From: an uncultured bacterium
Lineage (GTDB): Bacteria > Bacillota > Clostridia > Oscillospirales > Ruminococcaceae
Assembly: GCA_905214345.1 (NCBI GenBank)
Contig: CAJMLV010000023.1
Span: 1 to 45,626 of the forward strand
Direction: 5' to 3'
DNA length: 45,626 nt
Shown: positions 7,353 through 15,613 of the stretch, one piece after another
Position numbering within the stretch: the stretch's first letter is position 1
Layout of the letters: each line of letters begins with the position of its first letter
Translations under genes and position numbers: made by a program
Notes under the pieces: model-generated
The model's database searches: none
What the model saw: the letters and a program-made list of their open reading frames with translations, nothing else
Told to the model about the DNA's origin: nothing

Positions 7353-8591
7353 ATGAAACACAAAACTTTCAACGGCACCGCCAAGCTGGCGGCGGTGCTG
7401 GTTTTTTGTACTCTTTTTTCCCTGTTCGGGGGCATTTTTCCCGCTTTTGCCACCACCCAGCAGGACTTGCAGCAGCAGGTGGACGACGCCAAGGACGCAT
7501 ATGACGCTGCTGCCCAGCAGCAGGAAGAACTGGACGAACAGGTCAAACAGACCGAAGAACAGATCGGACAGCTGAACGACCGGTCAGAAGAGATTTCCGC
7601 CCAGTTGAGTTCGGTATACGCCGCCCTGACCGAAGCCCAGACCCAACTGGACGCGGCCCAGGGAGAAGCCGAGGCCGCCCAGGCAGCGCTGGAGCAAAAG
7701 CAGGCGGAATATGATGCCCGCTGGGCCACCGCCAAAGAACAGCTGGGTGCCATGCAGAGGCTGCATTACAGCGGCGGGCTTTCGATCCTGAGTCAGGTTT
7801 CCAACCTGTTTCAGTTGCTGAACTTTACCCAGGCACTGGCGGACATCAACGGAAAAAACACCGAAGTGCTGGACCGCCTGGATACCGAAGCCGCCGAACT
7901 GGAGGAATACCGTGCCCAGGCACAGGCAGCCGCCGACCGGGCCGAGGCCGCCCGCAACGAACTGCAGACCCAACAGCAGAATTTGCAGGCTACCTCCGCG
8001 CAGCTGGCCGAAGCCCTGATGGCTGCCAATGCCGACCTGGACCAGCAGCAGGCCCAGGCTGAAGCCCAGGCCCAGATCACCGAGGAAGCCAAAAAAGCCT
8101 ACCAGAAGGCCACCGCTGAACTGGATGCCTACGCCAAAAGCCAGAACAACAAATACACCAGTGCTACTTTATATTGCAGCCTGGATTTCGGCTGCGCCCT
8201 GAGCCCCGGCATGTCCATCAGCTGCAATTTCGGGGACCCGGACGGCATCGACGGTTCCCCCCACGGCGGCACCGACTTTCCCGCCGCCAAAGGCACCCCC
8301 ATCTACGCAGTGGCAGACGGTATCGTAAGTGCCGCCCGGGCCATGTCCAGTTACGGCAACTGTGTGCAGATCAGCCACGGCACCGCTGACGACGGCAACA
8401 ACTACGCCACCCTGTACGCGCACATGTCCTCCATCGCGGTGAGCGAGGGACAGGCGGTGACAAAAGGGCAGGTCATCGGGTATGTGGGCAACACCGGCGC
8501 GGTGAGCGGCAAAAACGGCGGCTACCACCTGCACCTGGAACTGCGCATCAACGGCAGCGGGGTCAACGCCATGAGCTATATCCCCCACTGA
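7353..8591 (+). CDS. secreted coiled-coil M23 peptidoglycan endopeptidase (EnvC/NlpD-like)
   Basis: 412 residues. Residues 1-33 are a signal peptide (basic start, LAAVLVFCTLFSLFGG core, AFA-type cleavage site). Residues about 35-250 are a long Gln/Glu/Ala-rich coiled coil. The C-terminal M23 domain (about 275-412) has all ligands: HGGTD, LYAHM and YHLHLEL. It is expected to cut peptide cross-links in peptidoglycan; the coiled coil commonly positions or autoinhibits such enzymes, for instance with FtsEX partners. No ftsEX is seen here. GAGGA sits before the ATG and only 12 bases separate it from the M56-M23 gene, so it belongs to the same operon and may be an output of the sensor. Confidence 0.93.
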   Translation: MKHKTFNGTAKLAAVLVFCTLFSLFGGIFPAFATTQQDLQQQVDDAKDAYDAAAQQQEELDEQVKQTEEQIGQLNDRSEEISAQLSSVYAALTEAQTQLDAAQGEAEAAQAALEQKQAEYDARWATAKEQLGAMQRLHYSGGLSILSQVSNLFQLLNFTQALADINGKNTEVLDRLDTEAAELEEYRAQAQAAADRAEAARNELQTQQQNLQATSAQLAEALMAANADLDQQQAQAEAQAQITEEAKKAYQKATAELDAYAKSQNNKYTSATLYCSLDFGCALSPGMSISCNFGDPDGIDGSPHGGTDFPAAKGTPIYAVADGIVSAARAMSSYGNCVQISHGTADDGNNYATLYAHMSSIAVSEGQAVTKGQVIGYVGNTGAVSGKNGGYHLHLELRINGSGVNAMSYIPH

Positions 8592-8607
8592 CCCTTGCGG
8601 CTTTACA

Positions 8608-8661
8608 ATGTTCGGCATACGCCTTTACCTTTCGGGAAATCTATGATACAATACCGAACAT
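8608..8661. promoter_or_regulatory. Lrp-gene promoter bracketed by an 11-base inverted repeat
   Basis: TTTACC (8624-8629) and TACAAT (8647-8652) are 17 bases apart on the plus strand. ATGTTCGGCAT (8608-8618) and ATACCGAACAT (8651-8661) are inverted copies (10 of 11 match), one upstream of the -35 box and one overlapping the end of the -10 box. The spacing of 43 bases, about four helical turns, fits looping by a multimeric Lrp-type protein acting on its own gene. Confidence 0.55.
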
Positions 8662-8685
8662 AGTTAAGTTGGGAGGAATTCGGGG

Positions 8686-9141
8686 ATGGACCATATCGAC
8701 CGCAAAATCATCGACATTCTGCAGCGCGACGCCCGTGCGCCGCTGAAACAGATTGCCGACCAGGTGTTTTTGTCCTCCCCTGCCGTATCCGCCCGCATCG
8801 CCAAGCTGGAGAAAGACGGCTGCCTGACCGGGTATCAGGCCCAGGTGGACGCGGTGAAGATGGGGTATCTGGTCAAAGCCTTCATCAACCTGGACATGGA
8901 CCCACAGCGCAAGCCGGAGTTTTACCCCTATATCCAGAGCTGCCCCCAAGTGGTGGAATGCTGCTGCGTTACCGGGGATTACAGCATGCTCATCGAGGTG
9001 CTGTTCGCCACCACCCAGGAACTGGATACTTTTATCAACCATCTGCAGCAGTACGGCCGCACCCGCACCCAGATCGTGTTCTCCACCCCGGTGGAACACC
9101 GGGGCGTACCGGTCAGCCGTCCGGAAGATGAAAAAGTGTAA
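8686..9141 (+). CDS. Lrp/AsnC-family transcriptional regulator
   Basis: 151 residues, normal for the family. The start MDHIDRKIIDILQRDARAPLKQIA and the SSPAVSARIAKLEKDGCLTGYQAQ segment are the classical AsnC helix-turn-helix (about 1-60). The rest is the RAM (Lrp ligand-binding) domain, with VVECCCVTGDYSMLIEV matching the conserved ligand-loop region. These proteins form octamers and sense amino acids. A strong GGGAGGAATTCGGGG precedes the ATG. Single gene with its own promoter and terminator; the regulated pathway is not visible in the neighbourhood. Confidence 0.95.
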   Translation: MDHIDRKIIDILQRDARAPLKQIADQVFLSSPAVSARIAKLEKDGCLTGYQAQVDAVKMGYLVKAFINLDMDPQRKPEFYPYIQSCPQVVECCCVTGDYSMLIEVLFATTQELDTFINHLQQYGRTRTQIVFSTPVEHRGVPVSRPEDEKV

Positions 9142-9150
9142 TACAAAAGA

Positions 9151-9190
9151 AAAGGCCCTCTGCCAGCCAACGGCAGAGGGCTTTTTGTGT
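9151..9190. terminator. bidirectional terminator after the Lrp gene
   Basis: Perfect 10-pair stem GCCCTCTGCC/GGCAGAGGGC (9155-9164 with 9172-9181) followed by TTTTT on the plus strand; the A-rich bases before it give a U-rich tail on the minus strand for the convergent gene ending at 9193. Confidence 0.9.
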
Positions 9191-9192
9191 TG

Positions 9193-9930
9193 TCAGGGCA
9201 GAGTGTCCACTTCCGCAGCGGTCAGTGGGCCCAGGTTAATGTCGTTTTCGTACTTTTCCCCGCCGGAATATATCAGATTCACCTGATAGTAAGCAATGTC
9301 CAGCCCGGCGGCTTCAAAGGCGGCTTTGGCATTTTTGAGCAGGGCGTTGGCATCGCCTTCGGTGGGCAGGCGGTCGGTGTAAACCAGGTAAAAATAGGCG
9401 GTCAGGGGCGGCAGGCTGCCAGGGTCGTAGGGCATATCCAACGTAAGCCCCCAATCCTCCGGGGTGCCCTCCCAGCCTTTGCCGGGCTGCACATCCAGCC
9501 AGTCCGGGTTCATCCCTGCATTGTTCAGCGCCGTGGTCATGTCCTGCCGGACGGCTTCGGTGATGCGTACCCGAGTATTGTTCAGACCCGTCACATCCTC
9601 CTCATAGGTAGTGCTGCGCACCACGCCCCAGGAAAGATACACGTCAAAGCTGGTGTCCTGGCTGGTCATGGACTGCACCCGCACCCGGTAGCGGTATCCC
9701 ATCTCGTTATAGGCGTAGACGGCGGTAAAGTTGTTGCCGGGCCAGTGTTCGTTGGCGTATTCCATGGCATGGTGCCGGGCCCAGGCCAGGCTTACAGGGT
9801 CCCCCAGCGCATAACCGGCCGCAAACAAAATCAGCAGCACGATCAGGATACCGCCCGCCATGGCAGCGGCACGGCGGCCTTTGGTACGGGGCCGTTCAGG
9901 GTGCCCGGCGGATGTCTTCTTCCAATTCAT
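9193..9930 (-). CDS. membrane-anchored protein of unknown function, third gene of the sigma/anti-sigma operon
   Basis: 245 residues; I do not recognise the family. A basic N-terminus (KKTSAGHPERPRTKGRR) is followed by one membrane helix near 24-44 (AMAGGILIVLLILFAAGYAL). The remaining 200 residues should lie outside the cell, with no cysteine and no clear catalytic motif. The segment LSWARHHAMEYANEHWPGN-like around 48-66 is typical of small secreted proteins whose fold is related to YfjL-type extracytoplasmic domains, but that is a weak impression. AAGGAGG lies 9 bases before the ATG; the GTG at 9933 is an alternative. It overlaps the end of the anti-sigma gene, so it is cotranscribed and may be a co-sensor or target of the sigma factor. 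Confidence 0.75.
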   Translation of the reverse strand: MNWKKTSAGHPERPRTKGRRAAAMAGGILIVLLILFAAGYALGDPVSLAWARHHAMEYANEHWPGNNFTAVYAYNEMGYRYRVRVQSMTSQDTSFDVYLSWGVVRSTTYEEDVTGLNNTRVRITEAVRQDMTTALNNAGMNPDWLDVQPGKGWEGTPEDWGLTLDMPYDPGSLPPLTAYFYLVYTDRLPTEGDANALLKNAKAAFEAAGLDIAYYQVNLIYSGGEKYENDINLGPLTAAEVDTLP

Positions 9931-10492
9931 CACGGGTTTCCTCCTTTCTCAGTGCATAGCGGAACAGGGCGGCGGCCAAGGTCCCCAGGGCACACAAGGC
10001 GCCAAGCAAAAGACCGTACAGGATACTCAGGCCCAGAATAGCAAAAAAGTTGTACCAATCCCACTCAGCAAGGCGGCCCAACAGATAGCCGGCATTGGAC
10101 CACAGAGTCACGGCCGTGATCAGTCCCCAGACCAGCAGCGGCAGCCAGCGGGCCCGCCGGGGGGAAAGCCACTGTGCCACAGCCCCCAGGACCGGAAGCA
10201 GCAGAATGTTGTACCCCGCCTGCCCGGTGTTGGCCAGAACCATGCCCAGGATCAGCCCGGCGGCAGTCATGGCGCCCTGCCAGGCATACAAGCGGCGGCG
10301 GATACGCCTCAGCACCCGTTCCCGGTGCAAGGGCGGCGGCGGGGCTTCCTCGCCCCAGAGTTCCCGGCAGGCCTCGCAGTGGGCCACATGTTCTTCCACC
10401 GCCCGGCGGGATGCTTCGCTAGCCACGCCGTCCCGCACCAAAGGCAGCAGGTCGCGGCAGATGTCACAAGGCAGATCATGTTCGTAGGTCAC
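9896..10492 (-). CDS. zinc-finger (ZAS) anti-sigma factor with membrane segments
   Basis: 198 residues starting at a GTG. The N-terminal 45 residues hold a zinc-binding anti-sigma domain: Cys9-x2-Cys12 and the ZAS core His35-x3-Cys39-x2-Cys42 (HVAHCEACREL). From about 75 onward there are four hydrophobic segments, so the protein is anchored in the membrane and holds the sigma factor on the cytoplasmic side. AAAGGAGGG precedes the start, and its GTGA overlaps the sigma gene stop (10489-10492). This is the usual cognate pair order. The signal that releases sigma is unknown; the HC2-type zinc site can respond to thiol stress or to membrane proteolysis. Confidence 0.9.
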   Translation of the reverse strand: MTYEHDLPCDICRDLLPLVRDGVASEASRRAVEEHVAHCEACRELWGEEAPPPPLHRERVLRRIRRRLYAWQGAMTAAGLILGMVLANTGQAGYNILLLPVLGAVAQWLSPRRARWLPLLVWGLITAVTLWSNAGYLLGRLAEWDWYNFFAILGLSILYGLLLGALCALGTLAAALFRYALRKEETRDELEEDIRRAP

Positions 10493-10977
10493 AGCAATCC
10501 CTCCTTTCGCAAAGTTTCCTTGAGCCAGTGGCGTGCCCGGCAGTCGATGACCCGGGCCGAACCAGGGCTGATGCCCAGTTCCGCGGCGATGCGGTCATAA
10601 GGGATGCCCTGCACCCGCAGCGCCACCACCCGCCGGGTGCGCTCATCTTTCTGTTCCAGCAGCGCCCGGATGCGCGCCAGCAGTTCCCGCTGCACGGCGG
10701 TATCGGGCAGGGTATCCTCCACATACAGTCCCAACAGGTCATCGTAGCAGACAGTGGGGCGCCGCCTGCGCAGGTCCTGCAGCCACAGGTGCCGGGCAAT
10801 GCTGAACAGCCAGGTCTTTTCCCCCGAGCGAGCCTCAAAACGGTCGATACTCTGCAAGGCTTGCAGGAAGGTCTCGCTGAGCAGATCTTCCGCCCGGGCG
10901 GCATCATGGGTCAGGCTGACCAGATAACGGTAGACATCGTCGCGATAGACGGTGTACAATTTTTCGATCATCTTCAC
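10489..10977 (-). CDS. ECF-family RNA polymerase sigma factor
   Basis: About 162 residues. Region 2 spans about 10-75: DVYRYLVSLTHDAARAEDLLSET is the core-binding and -10 recognition helix set, and SGEKTWLFSIARHLWLQDLRRR follows. Region 4 is near 105-160, with RRVVALRVQGIPYDRIAAELGISPGSARV as the -35 helix-turn-helix. There is no region 1 or 3, as expected of group IV sigma factors. Start uncertain: a GTG at 10977 lies 12 bases after AAGGAGG, the ATG at 10971 is 18 away, and a GTG at 11019 lacks a ribosome site. Followed with overlap by its anti-sigma factor, and transcribed away from the terminator at 11051-11095. Confidence 0.92.
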   Translation of the reverse strand: MKMIEKLYTVYRDDVYRYLVSLTHDAARAEDLLSETFLQALQSIDRFEARSGEKTWLFSIARHLWLQDLRRRRPTVCYDDLLGLYVEDTLPDTAVQRELLARIRALLEQKDERTRRVVALRVQGIPYDRIAAELGISPGSARVIDCRARHWLKETLRKEGLL

Positions 10978-11050
10978 GACGGCGTCTTCCCTCCTTCCCG
11001 GTCTTTGCCTATATGTCACTTAAAGAGAGCGTATGTTACAGATTCCGGCA

Positions 11051-11095
11051 AAAAAGTACCGGGCCCGCCGAAAAAGGCAGGCCCGGTTGGTTTTT
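11051..11095. terminator. bidirectional hairpin terminator downstream of the surface-glycan operon
   Basis: CCGGGCCCGCC (11059-11069) pairs with GGCAGGCCCGG (11076-11086) with one mismatch around a GAAAAA-type loop. On the minus strand TACTTTTTTG follows, ending the operon whose last stop is at 11112 and insulating the sigma gene. T residues also follow on the plus strand. Confidence 0.8.
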
Positions 11096-11111
11096 GCAAT
11101 ATGTGCGTGGG

Positions 11112-11780
11112 TCAGATTCCCCCGATGATCTGGCGCAGCAGCGAAAGGAACGCCGCCGCCACCGCAGGGCCAAACAGCAGCAGAATCCACTGCCCTCCCT
11201 TGGGGATGAACCGTCCGTACCAGGGGGTAGCGGGATTGATCTCCACCCCCAGCAGGCGAGTGGGCACACCGCCCACGCTGTCCGGATCGATGCGAAGTCC
11301 GGTGACGGTGACCCCGCCCAGGTCGAACACATAGCTGCCGTCCTCGTCCTGCCAGGCATAGACTTTCTGGGTCTCCCGGTAATCGGTCTGGCCGGGTTTG
11401 AGGTAGTACAGCGTCACACTGCCCGGAGGCAGGAGCTGTTCCACCTGCAGGCGCACCGTTTCCACATAGGCTTCCCCCTCCCACAGAATATGGGGGTCGT
11501 TATCGGTGGAAAGATACCAGTCCTCCCGCTCATCGGGAGCAGTGCTCCAGGGGTCGTCATCGTAATCCAAAAAACTTTCATAGCTCAGGTCCTGCGCCGT
11601 CAGGGTCAGACTGCGCATGGACCCGTTCATCTTGTGGTTGAGCATCAGCGCGCTGGCAATGATCGCATACAGCAGCCAGAGCATCACGCCCAGGGCGTAG
11701 CACAATCCCAGCAGGCGGCGGGGCTGGAACATTGCCGCCCAGCGGGAAGAATCGCCGCCGGAAACAGAACTGCGTTTCAT
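11112..11780 (-). CDS. two-helix membrane protein of unknown function, last gene of the glycan operon
   Basis: 222 residues, family not recognised. A membrane helix near 24-47 (LLGLCYALGVMLWLLYAIIASAL) and another at the C-terminus (about 198-216) enclose an outer domain of some 150 residues rich in Asp, Tyr and Trp. The domain shows a beta-strand pattern (SVTLYYLKPGQ, SYVFDLGGVTVTGLRIDP) like a small carbohydrate-binding or jelly-roll fold, which is only a guess. Its ATG overlaps the stop of the preceding GT-C-like gene by four bases, so it is translated with it and probably works alongside that protein. Confidence 0.75.
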   Translation of the reverse strand: MKRSSVSGGDSSRWAAMFQPRRLLGLCYALGVMLWLLYAIIASALMLNHKMNGSMRSLTLTAQDLSYESFLDYDDDPWSTAPDEREDWYLSTDNDPHILWEGEAYVETVRLQVEQLLPPGSVTLYYLKPGQTDYRETQKVYAWQDEDGSYVFDLGGVTVTGLRIDPDSVGGVPTRLLGVEINPATPWYGRFIPKGGQWILLLFGPAVAAAFLSLLRQIIGGI

Positions 11781-13807
11781 TGGCTCACCCCGCTTTCCGC
11801 CACAGCCACCGGCACAAAGGGATATTCGGCGTCGCGGCCCATGAATCGATACAAGGTTGCGGGCTGACCGGCGGTGATGCCGCCCTGGAAACGGTCGCTG
11901 AAATCCCGTTCCAGATAATCATCGGCCCGGTCCAGCACCAGATAGGTGCAGCCCTTTTCCTCCATATAGGCTTCCAGAGAATTGGCCGAGCAGACCGCCT
12001 GGTAATCGTACAGATCCCAGTTCAGGCTTTCCACCAGGTTCATGAAATCGGAATCCCACCGGTTGGAGTAGTCATCGTCGCCCCACCAGACACCGCCGTA
12101 ACCGTTGACCACCTTGGCGGTGAGTTCGTACTTATAATAGTACCAGCGGGTGGCATCATCGCCCTGGCTGATGACCAGCACACGGTCATTCCAGTCCAGC
12201 ACTTCGTTCATCACAGCGGCCCGTTCCTTCACATCGGCGCGGACGGAGTAGACACTGTCTGCCCGGGTCCAGAAACCCGCCGTGGGAATTCCCCGCCAGG
12301 CGAAAACGCCCAGCACACCGGCGGTGGCCAGGGCCAGCACACCGGCTCCCGCCCGGCGGGACCAGACACGCACCGGCGCGGCGCTGCAGGATTGTCCCAG
12401 CAGGCAGAAGGACGCCAGCACCCATCCCTGCAGATAGGGGGTCAGGTAGCGCTCGTAATCCTTGAGGGCACTGCCTTCGGTTTCGGAGAAATTATAGAAA
12501 TACAGGATCAGGTGGAACACATACAGAGCCGCGAAGCAGAATGCCATGGCCAGAAAAGAGGCGATCACCCGGCGGCGGGCCGGACCTTGGGGCGCTGCCA
12601 CCGCTGCGGCCAGGGTCAGCACCGCCACCAGCGCCACCACCATGACCGGGGCACCGATCAGACAGACTTTGCGGGTGAAGAAGGCTTCCCCCATGGCCTG
12701 CATGATCTGGGCAAAGCGCGCTTCCCGCCCAATGCCCAGCATCTGGCTGACCCCGCCGGTCAGCACGGCACCGTAGCCCATCTGGCTGCTGCCCACCGTA
12801 GCGGCACCGGAATCGGGCGACAGGGCGGCGGTATACCGGCTCCAGCCGACAAAGACGGCCAGCACCGGAACCGCCAGCACTGCTGTACGAAGGAAACGGC
12901 CGCCCACATACCGCGGGGTGGAAATGCCTTCCGTCCGGGCGGTGCCGAACAACTGGTCAATGCCGATCACAAACACCGCGATCAGGCCGTATGCCATGCC
13001 GATGTCCTTCGTCATGGCCAGCATGGCCAGCGGCAGCGCTGTGGCGTAAAAGCAGCCGCGCCGCCCGCCTCCTGCATAGTACAGGCACAGCGCCCCGCCG
13101 AACAAGGCAGCCATGGGCAGATCGGCCATGGCGTTCTGATAGACGGTGCTGGCGGTCCCTGCCGGGGCCGTGCTGAAGAAGAAGGGCAGCACCGCTCCCA
13201 CCGCAAAGACCAGCACGCCCTGTGCCCAACGTGCCCGGGGCAGTACAGTGGCCGGGGCCAGGGCTGCCAAAGCCAGAATGTCGATAGCAGCCAGGCACTG
13301 CCACTCGGAGAATTCTCCGGGCGTGCGCTGGAACAGATACGAAAGCAGACTGGTGGCCGGGTAGGTGAAGGAAGCTGTCAGGTTGACCGGATCGGCCACA
13401 TACAGCGCCGAGCGCTCGGCCACCATCTTGGGAGCCAGCCCCCAGGCGGTAAATTCGTCCCACTGGGTGAACATGGGCTGCAGAATGCCGAACAGCACCC
13501 ACAAGAAGGCGGCAGCGCCCAGGAGCATCCAGAACCCGGCGCTGCCCATGGCATCCCGCACGGCCCGTGCACCGGCACGCACACCACAGTACACACCGGC
13601 GGCCAGCAGAATGCCCATCACGACAAACAATCCCACATGCAGCATGCCCGGCAAGGCAAAGATGTACAGCACCACCACCGCGCCGCACAGGGTGGGCAGC
13701 GGCAGCAGGGCGGCATCGTACCGGGTACAGGCCGACACGCACAGGCAGAAGGCGCCGAAAAAGGCCAGCACCAGCAAACCTGTCAGAATGGGTAAAAATA
13801 AGGACAT
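11777..13807 (-). CDS. polytopic membrane protein, GT-C glycosyltransferase-like
   Basis: 676 residues. Hydrophobic helices alternate through about the first 520 residues, starting MSLFLPILTGLLVLAFFGAF; the C-terminal 150 residues are soluble and contain WNDRVLVISQGDDATRWYYYKY and YLVLDRADDYLERDF. This layout (many helices, then a small outer domain) resembles lipid-linked-sugar glycosyltransferases of the GT-C class. The acidic loop after a second helix group (QPMFTQWDEFTAWGL) has the Asp/Glu expected of a metal or phosphate site. The exact family is not assigned. The ATG at 13807 is chosen from the family-like start and GGAAAGGA upstream; the open frame continues upstream only as shadow of the next gene. 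Second to last in its operon. Confidence 0.8.
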   Translation of the reverse strand: MSLFLPILTGLLVLAFFGAFCLCVSACTRYDAALLPLPTLCGAVVVLYIFALPGMLHVGLFVVMGILLAAGVYCGVRAGARAVRDAMGSAGFWMLLGAAAFLWVLFGILQPMFTQWDEFTAWGLAPKMVAERSALYVADPVNLTASFTYPATSLLSYLFQRTPGEFSEWQCLAAIDILALAALAPATVLPRARWAQGVLVFAVGAVLPFFFSTAPAGTASTVYQNAMADLPMAALFGGALCLYYAGGGRRGCFYATALPLAMLAMTKDIGMAYGLIAVFVIGIDQLFGTARTEGISTPRYVGGRFLRTAVLAVPVLAVFVGWSRYTAALSPDSGAATVGSSQMGYGAVLTGGVSQMLGIGREARFAQIMQAMGEAFFTRKVCLIGAPVMVVALVAVLTLAAAVAAPQGPARRRVIASFLAMAFCFAALYVFHLILYFYNFSETEGSALKDYERYLTPYLQGWVLASFCLLGQSCSAAPVRVWSRRAGAGVLALATAGVLGVFAWRGIPTAGFWTRADSVYSVRADVKERAAVMNEVLDWNDRVLVISQGDDATRWYYYKYELTAKVVNGYGGVWWGDDDYSNRWDSDFMNLVESLNWDLYDYQAVCSANSLEAYMEEKGCTYLVLDRADDYLERDFSDRFQGGITAGQPATLYRFMGRDAEYPFVPVAVAESGVSQ

Positions 13808-13851
13808 AGGGAAGATCCTTTCCTTACAAAAGGGCCGCAGAAGGCACCTTT

Positions 13852-15519
13852 TTACAGCTGAATGGTATAGAACGGGCCCACAAAATAGTGTTGGAAGAGC
13901 AGTACCGCCCCAAACAGGGCATGGGCACCGAACAGCGGCACAGCCAGGCGTTCGGCCCGGACCACAGGCAGCGCCGGCGCCAGCAGACGGCGCAAAATGG
14001 GGGCTGCCAGCAGCACCAGCACCAGGAACACCGGCAGGAAATACCGGGCCTGCAGGCCCACCACCCGCACCATCGCCACGGGGGTGTAGGTGATATACAT
14101 GGCGGCGATGGCCCCCAGGCCGTACAGAGCGGCAAACACGCCCAGGCCCGCACAGCGGCGGCGCCCCAATGCAGGTGTCTGGGGGGAGCAGAGCAGCGCA
14201 GCCGCCAGCAGCATCACCGGTCCAAGCAGGTTCAGCGCCTGGATGGGCAGGTCCTTCCAGCCGAACAGTCCCAGCTGCCCGATGAAGAATTCGTTTTCGC
14301 ACAGAGTGCCCCAGAAGGTAGCCATACTGCGCAGCGGGTTGGACAGCACAAAAATCAGCTGTTCCATACCGCCCACGGCCTCACCGCCCTGCCGGGCAAT
14401 GACGGGATAATTGCAGCGCATGACCCGGCCGTAGGCTTCGGTGGCCATAGTGGCAGCCAGCGCCCCGGCCAGACAGCCCAGGCTCCACTGCCAGCGGCGG
14501 CCCTTGGCATGCCAGGCCCGCAGGGGCACCAGCAGAACCAACACTACCCACAGCAGGTTCAGATAGGGCTTGGCCACACTGACAAAGGTACAGGCAGCCA
14601 GGTAGATCCCCGCCGTACGGGCGGTCCAGTCATCCCGCAGAAGAAGGGCGATCATCAGATAATAGCAAGCCAGCAGGGTGGCGTCATAGCTCAGGGACCC
14701 GCCCATGAAAAGGGACAGCGGCAGAAGCATCACACCCAGCAGCGCGGGGCGGTATTTCTGTGCCTGGCGCAAAGCCAACCAGCAGATGGCGGTATAGGCC
14801 GCCAGGTTGCCCAGGCGGCCGCCGTACAGGCACCCCAGCGCCCCCAGGCCAAAAAGCCGGGCCACCGCCATGCCCAGCGCACCGGGCAGGAAAGGCAACA
14901 CCAGAAAACTCACCGGCTCATGCACCGGTTCTTCGGCAGGGTCGTCCCGGGTAGCGAAGTACTCGGCAAAACTGTCGGCCACGCTCTGGATGGCGCCGTC
15001 GCTGCCGTATTGCTTGAGGGCATAGCCCGCGGTATCATAGGGCTTTTCTTCCCCGGTGTCCGGGTCGGTACCCAGCCCCACCGAGGTGTGGGCATTCACC
15101 CATCCGCCGGGGAAAGCCTGCACCAGAGCGGCCACGTCGTCGGGATAGGTGCGGTCGTAGTCAAAGTCCAGCCGTCCCATGGAGATGGCATAGGTTCGCA
15201 GGTAATGGTCGGTCTCGTCGGGGGTCTGCAAAGGCGGGTTGGCAAAGCAGAAGAGCGCACCGCACAAAAGCAGGCACAAAGCCCCCCGGGCAGGCAAGGT
15301 ACGCATACGGCGCAGCACCGCCGCGGCCAGCACCACACCCAGGCATACCGCTACGCAGCCCAGGGTGGGCACCAAAGGCGAGACCCGGCTGTCCAGGTAG
15401 AAAAACACACGCCAGTAGTATGACCACAGCACGCCCGCCACAACCGCCGCAAGAACCGCCGCACCCCAGCGAAAGGCGGGTGTTCCCGGGCGGAAGGGTA
15501 TTTTTTTCGGGTCTTTCAT
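13852..15519 (-). CDS. DUF2142-family polytopic membrane protein
   Basis: 555 residues with 10 or more membrane helices. After the second helix group it carries FANPPLQTPDETDHYLRTYAI, matching the PPDE-H signature of DUF2142 proteins, which are GT-C-like proteins in cell-surface polysaccharide loci. A soluble outer loop (about 125-185) with VGLGTDPDTGEEKPYDTAGY precedes the remaining helices, and QARYFLPVFLVLVLL near the end is also typical. The ATG at 15519 has AGGAG ten bases upstream. It lies 44 bases before the GT-C-like gene and 94 bases after the LegB-like dehydratase, in one operon. The sugar it moves is unknown. Confidence 0.85.
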   Translation of the reverse strand: MKDPKKIPFRPGTPAFRWGAAVLAAVVAGVLWSYYWRVFFYLDSRVSPLVPTLGCVAVCLGVVLAAAVLRRMRTLPARGALCLLLCGALFCFANPPLQTPDETDHYLRTYAISMGRLDFDYDRTYPDDVAALVQAFPGGWVNAHTSVGLGTDPDTGEEKPYDTAGYALKQYGSDGAIQSVADSFAEYFATRDDPAEEPVHEPVSFLVLPFLPGALGMAVARLFGLGALGCLYGGRLGNLAAYTAICWLALRQAQKYRPALLGVMLLPLSLFMGGSLSYDATLLACYYLMIALLLRDDWTARTAGIYLAACTFVSVAKPYLNLLWVVLVLLVPLRAWHAKGRRWQWSLGCLAGALAATMATEAYGRVMRCNYPVIARQGGEAVGGMEQLIFVLSNPLRSMATFWGTLCENEFFIGQLGLFGWKDLPIQALNLLGPVMLLAAALLCSPQTPALGRRRCAGLGVFAALYGLGAIAAMYITYTPVAMVRVVGLQARYFLPVFLVLVLLAAPILRRLLAPALPVVRAERLAVPLFGAHALFGAVLLFQHYFVGPFYTIQL

Positions 15520-15613
15520 CAAAAGGAAACTCCTAGTATAAGATCGGGCCGGCGGAAGCTGCTGCTGCGGGCACACTGTGCCCCAGGCCCCGCCGGCCCC
15601 TGTGAACAGGCAG

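Noticed and set aside
11732..13795. 687-residue plus-strand open frame
   Set aside because: Opposite the GT-C-like membrane gene; His/Gln/Gly-rich shadow with no recognisable domain.
13808..14302. upstream extension of the GT-C-like gene
   Set aside because: The extra 165 codons overlap the DUF2142 gene in another frame, are Pro/Arg/Ala-rich and lack a ribosome site; the ATG at 13807 fits better.
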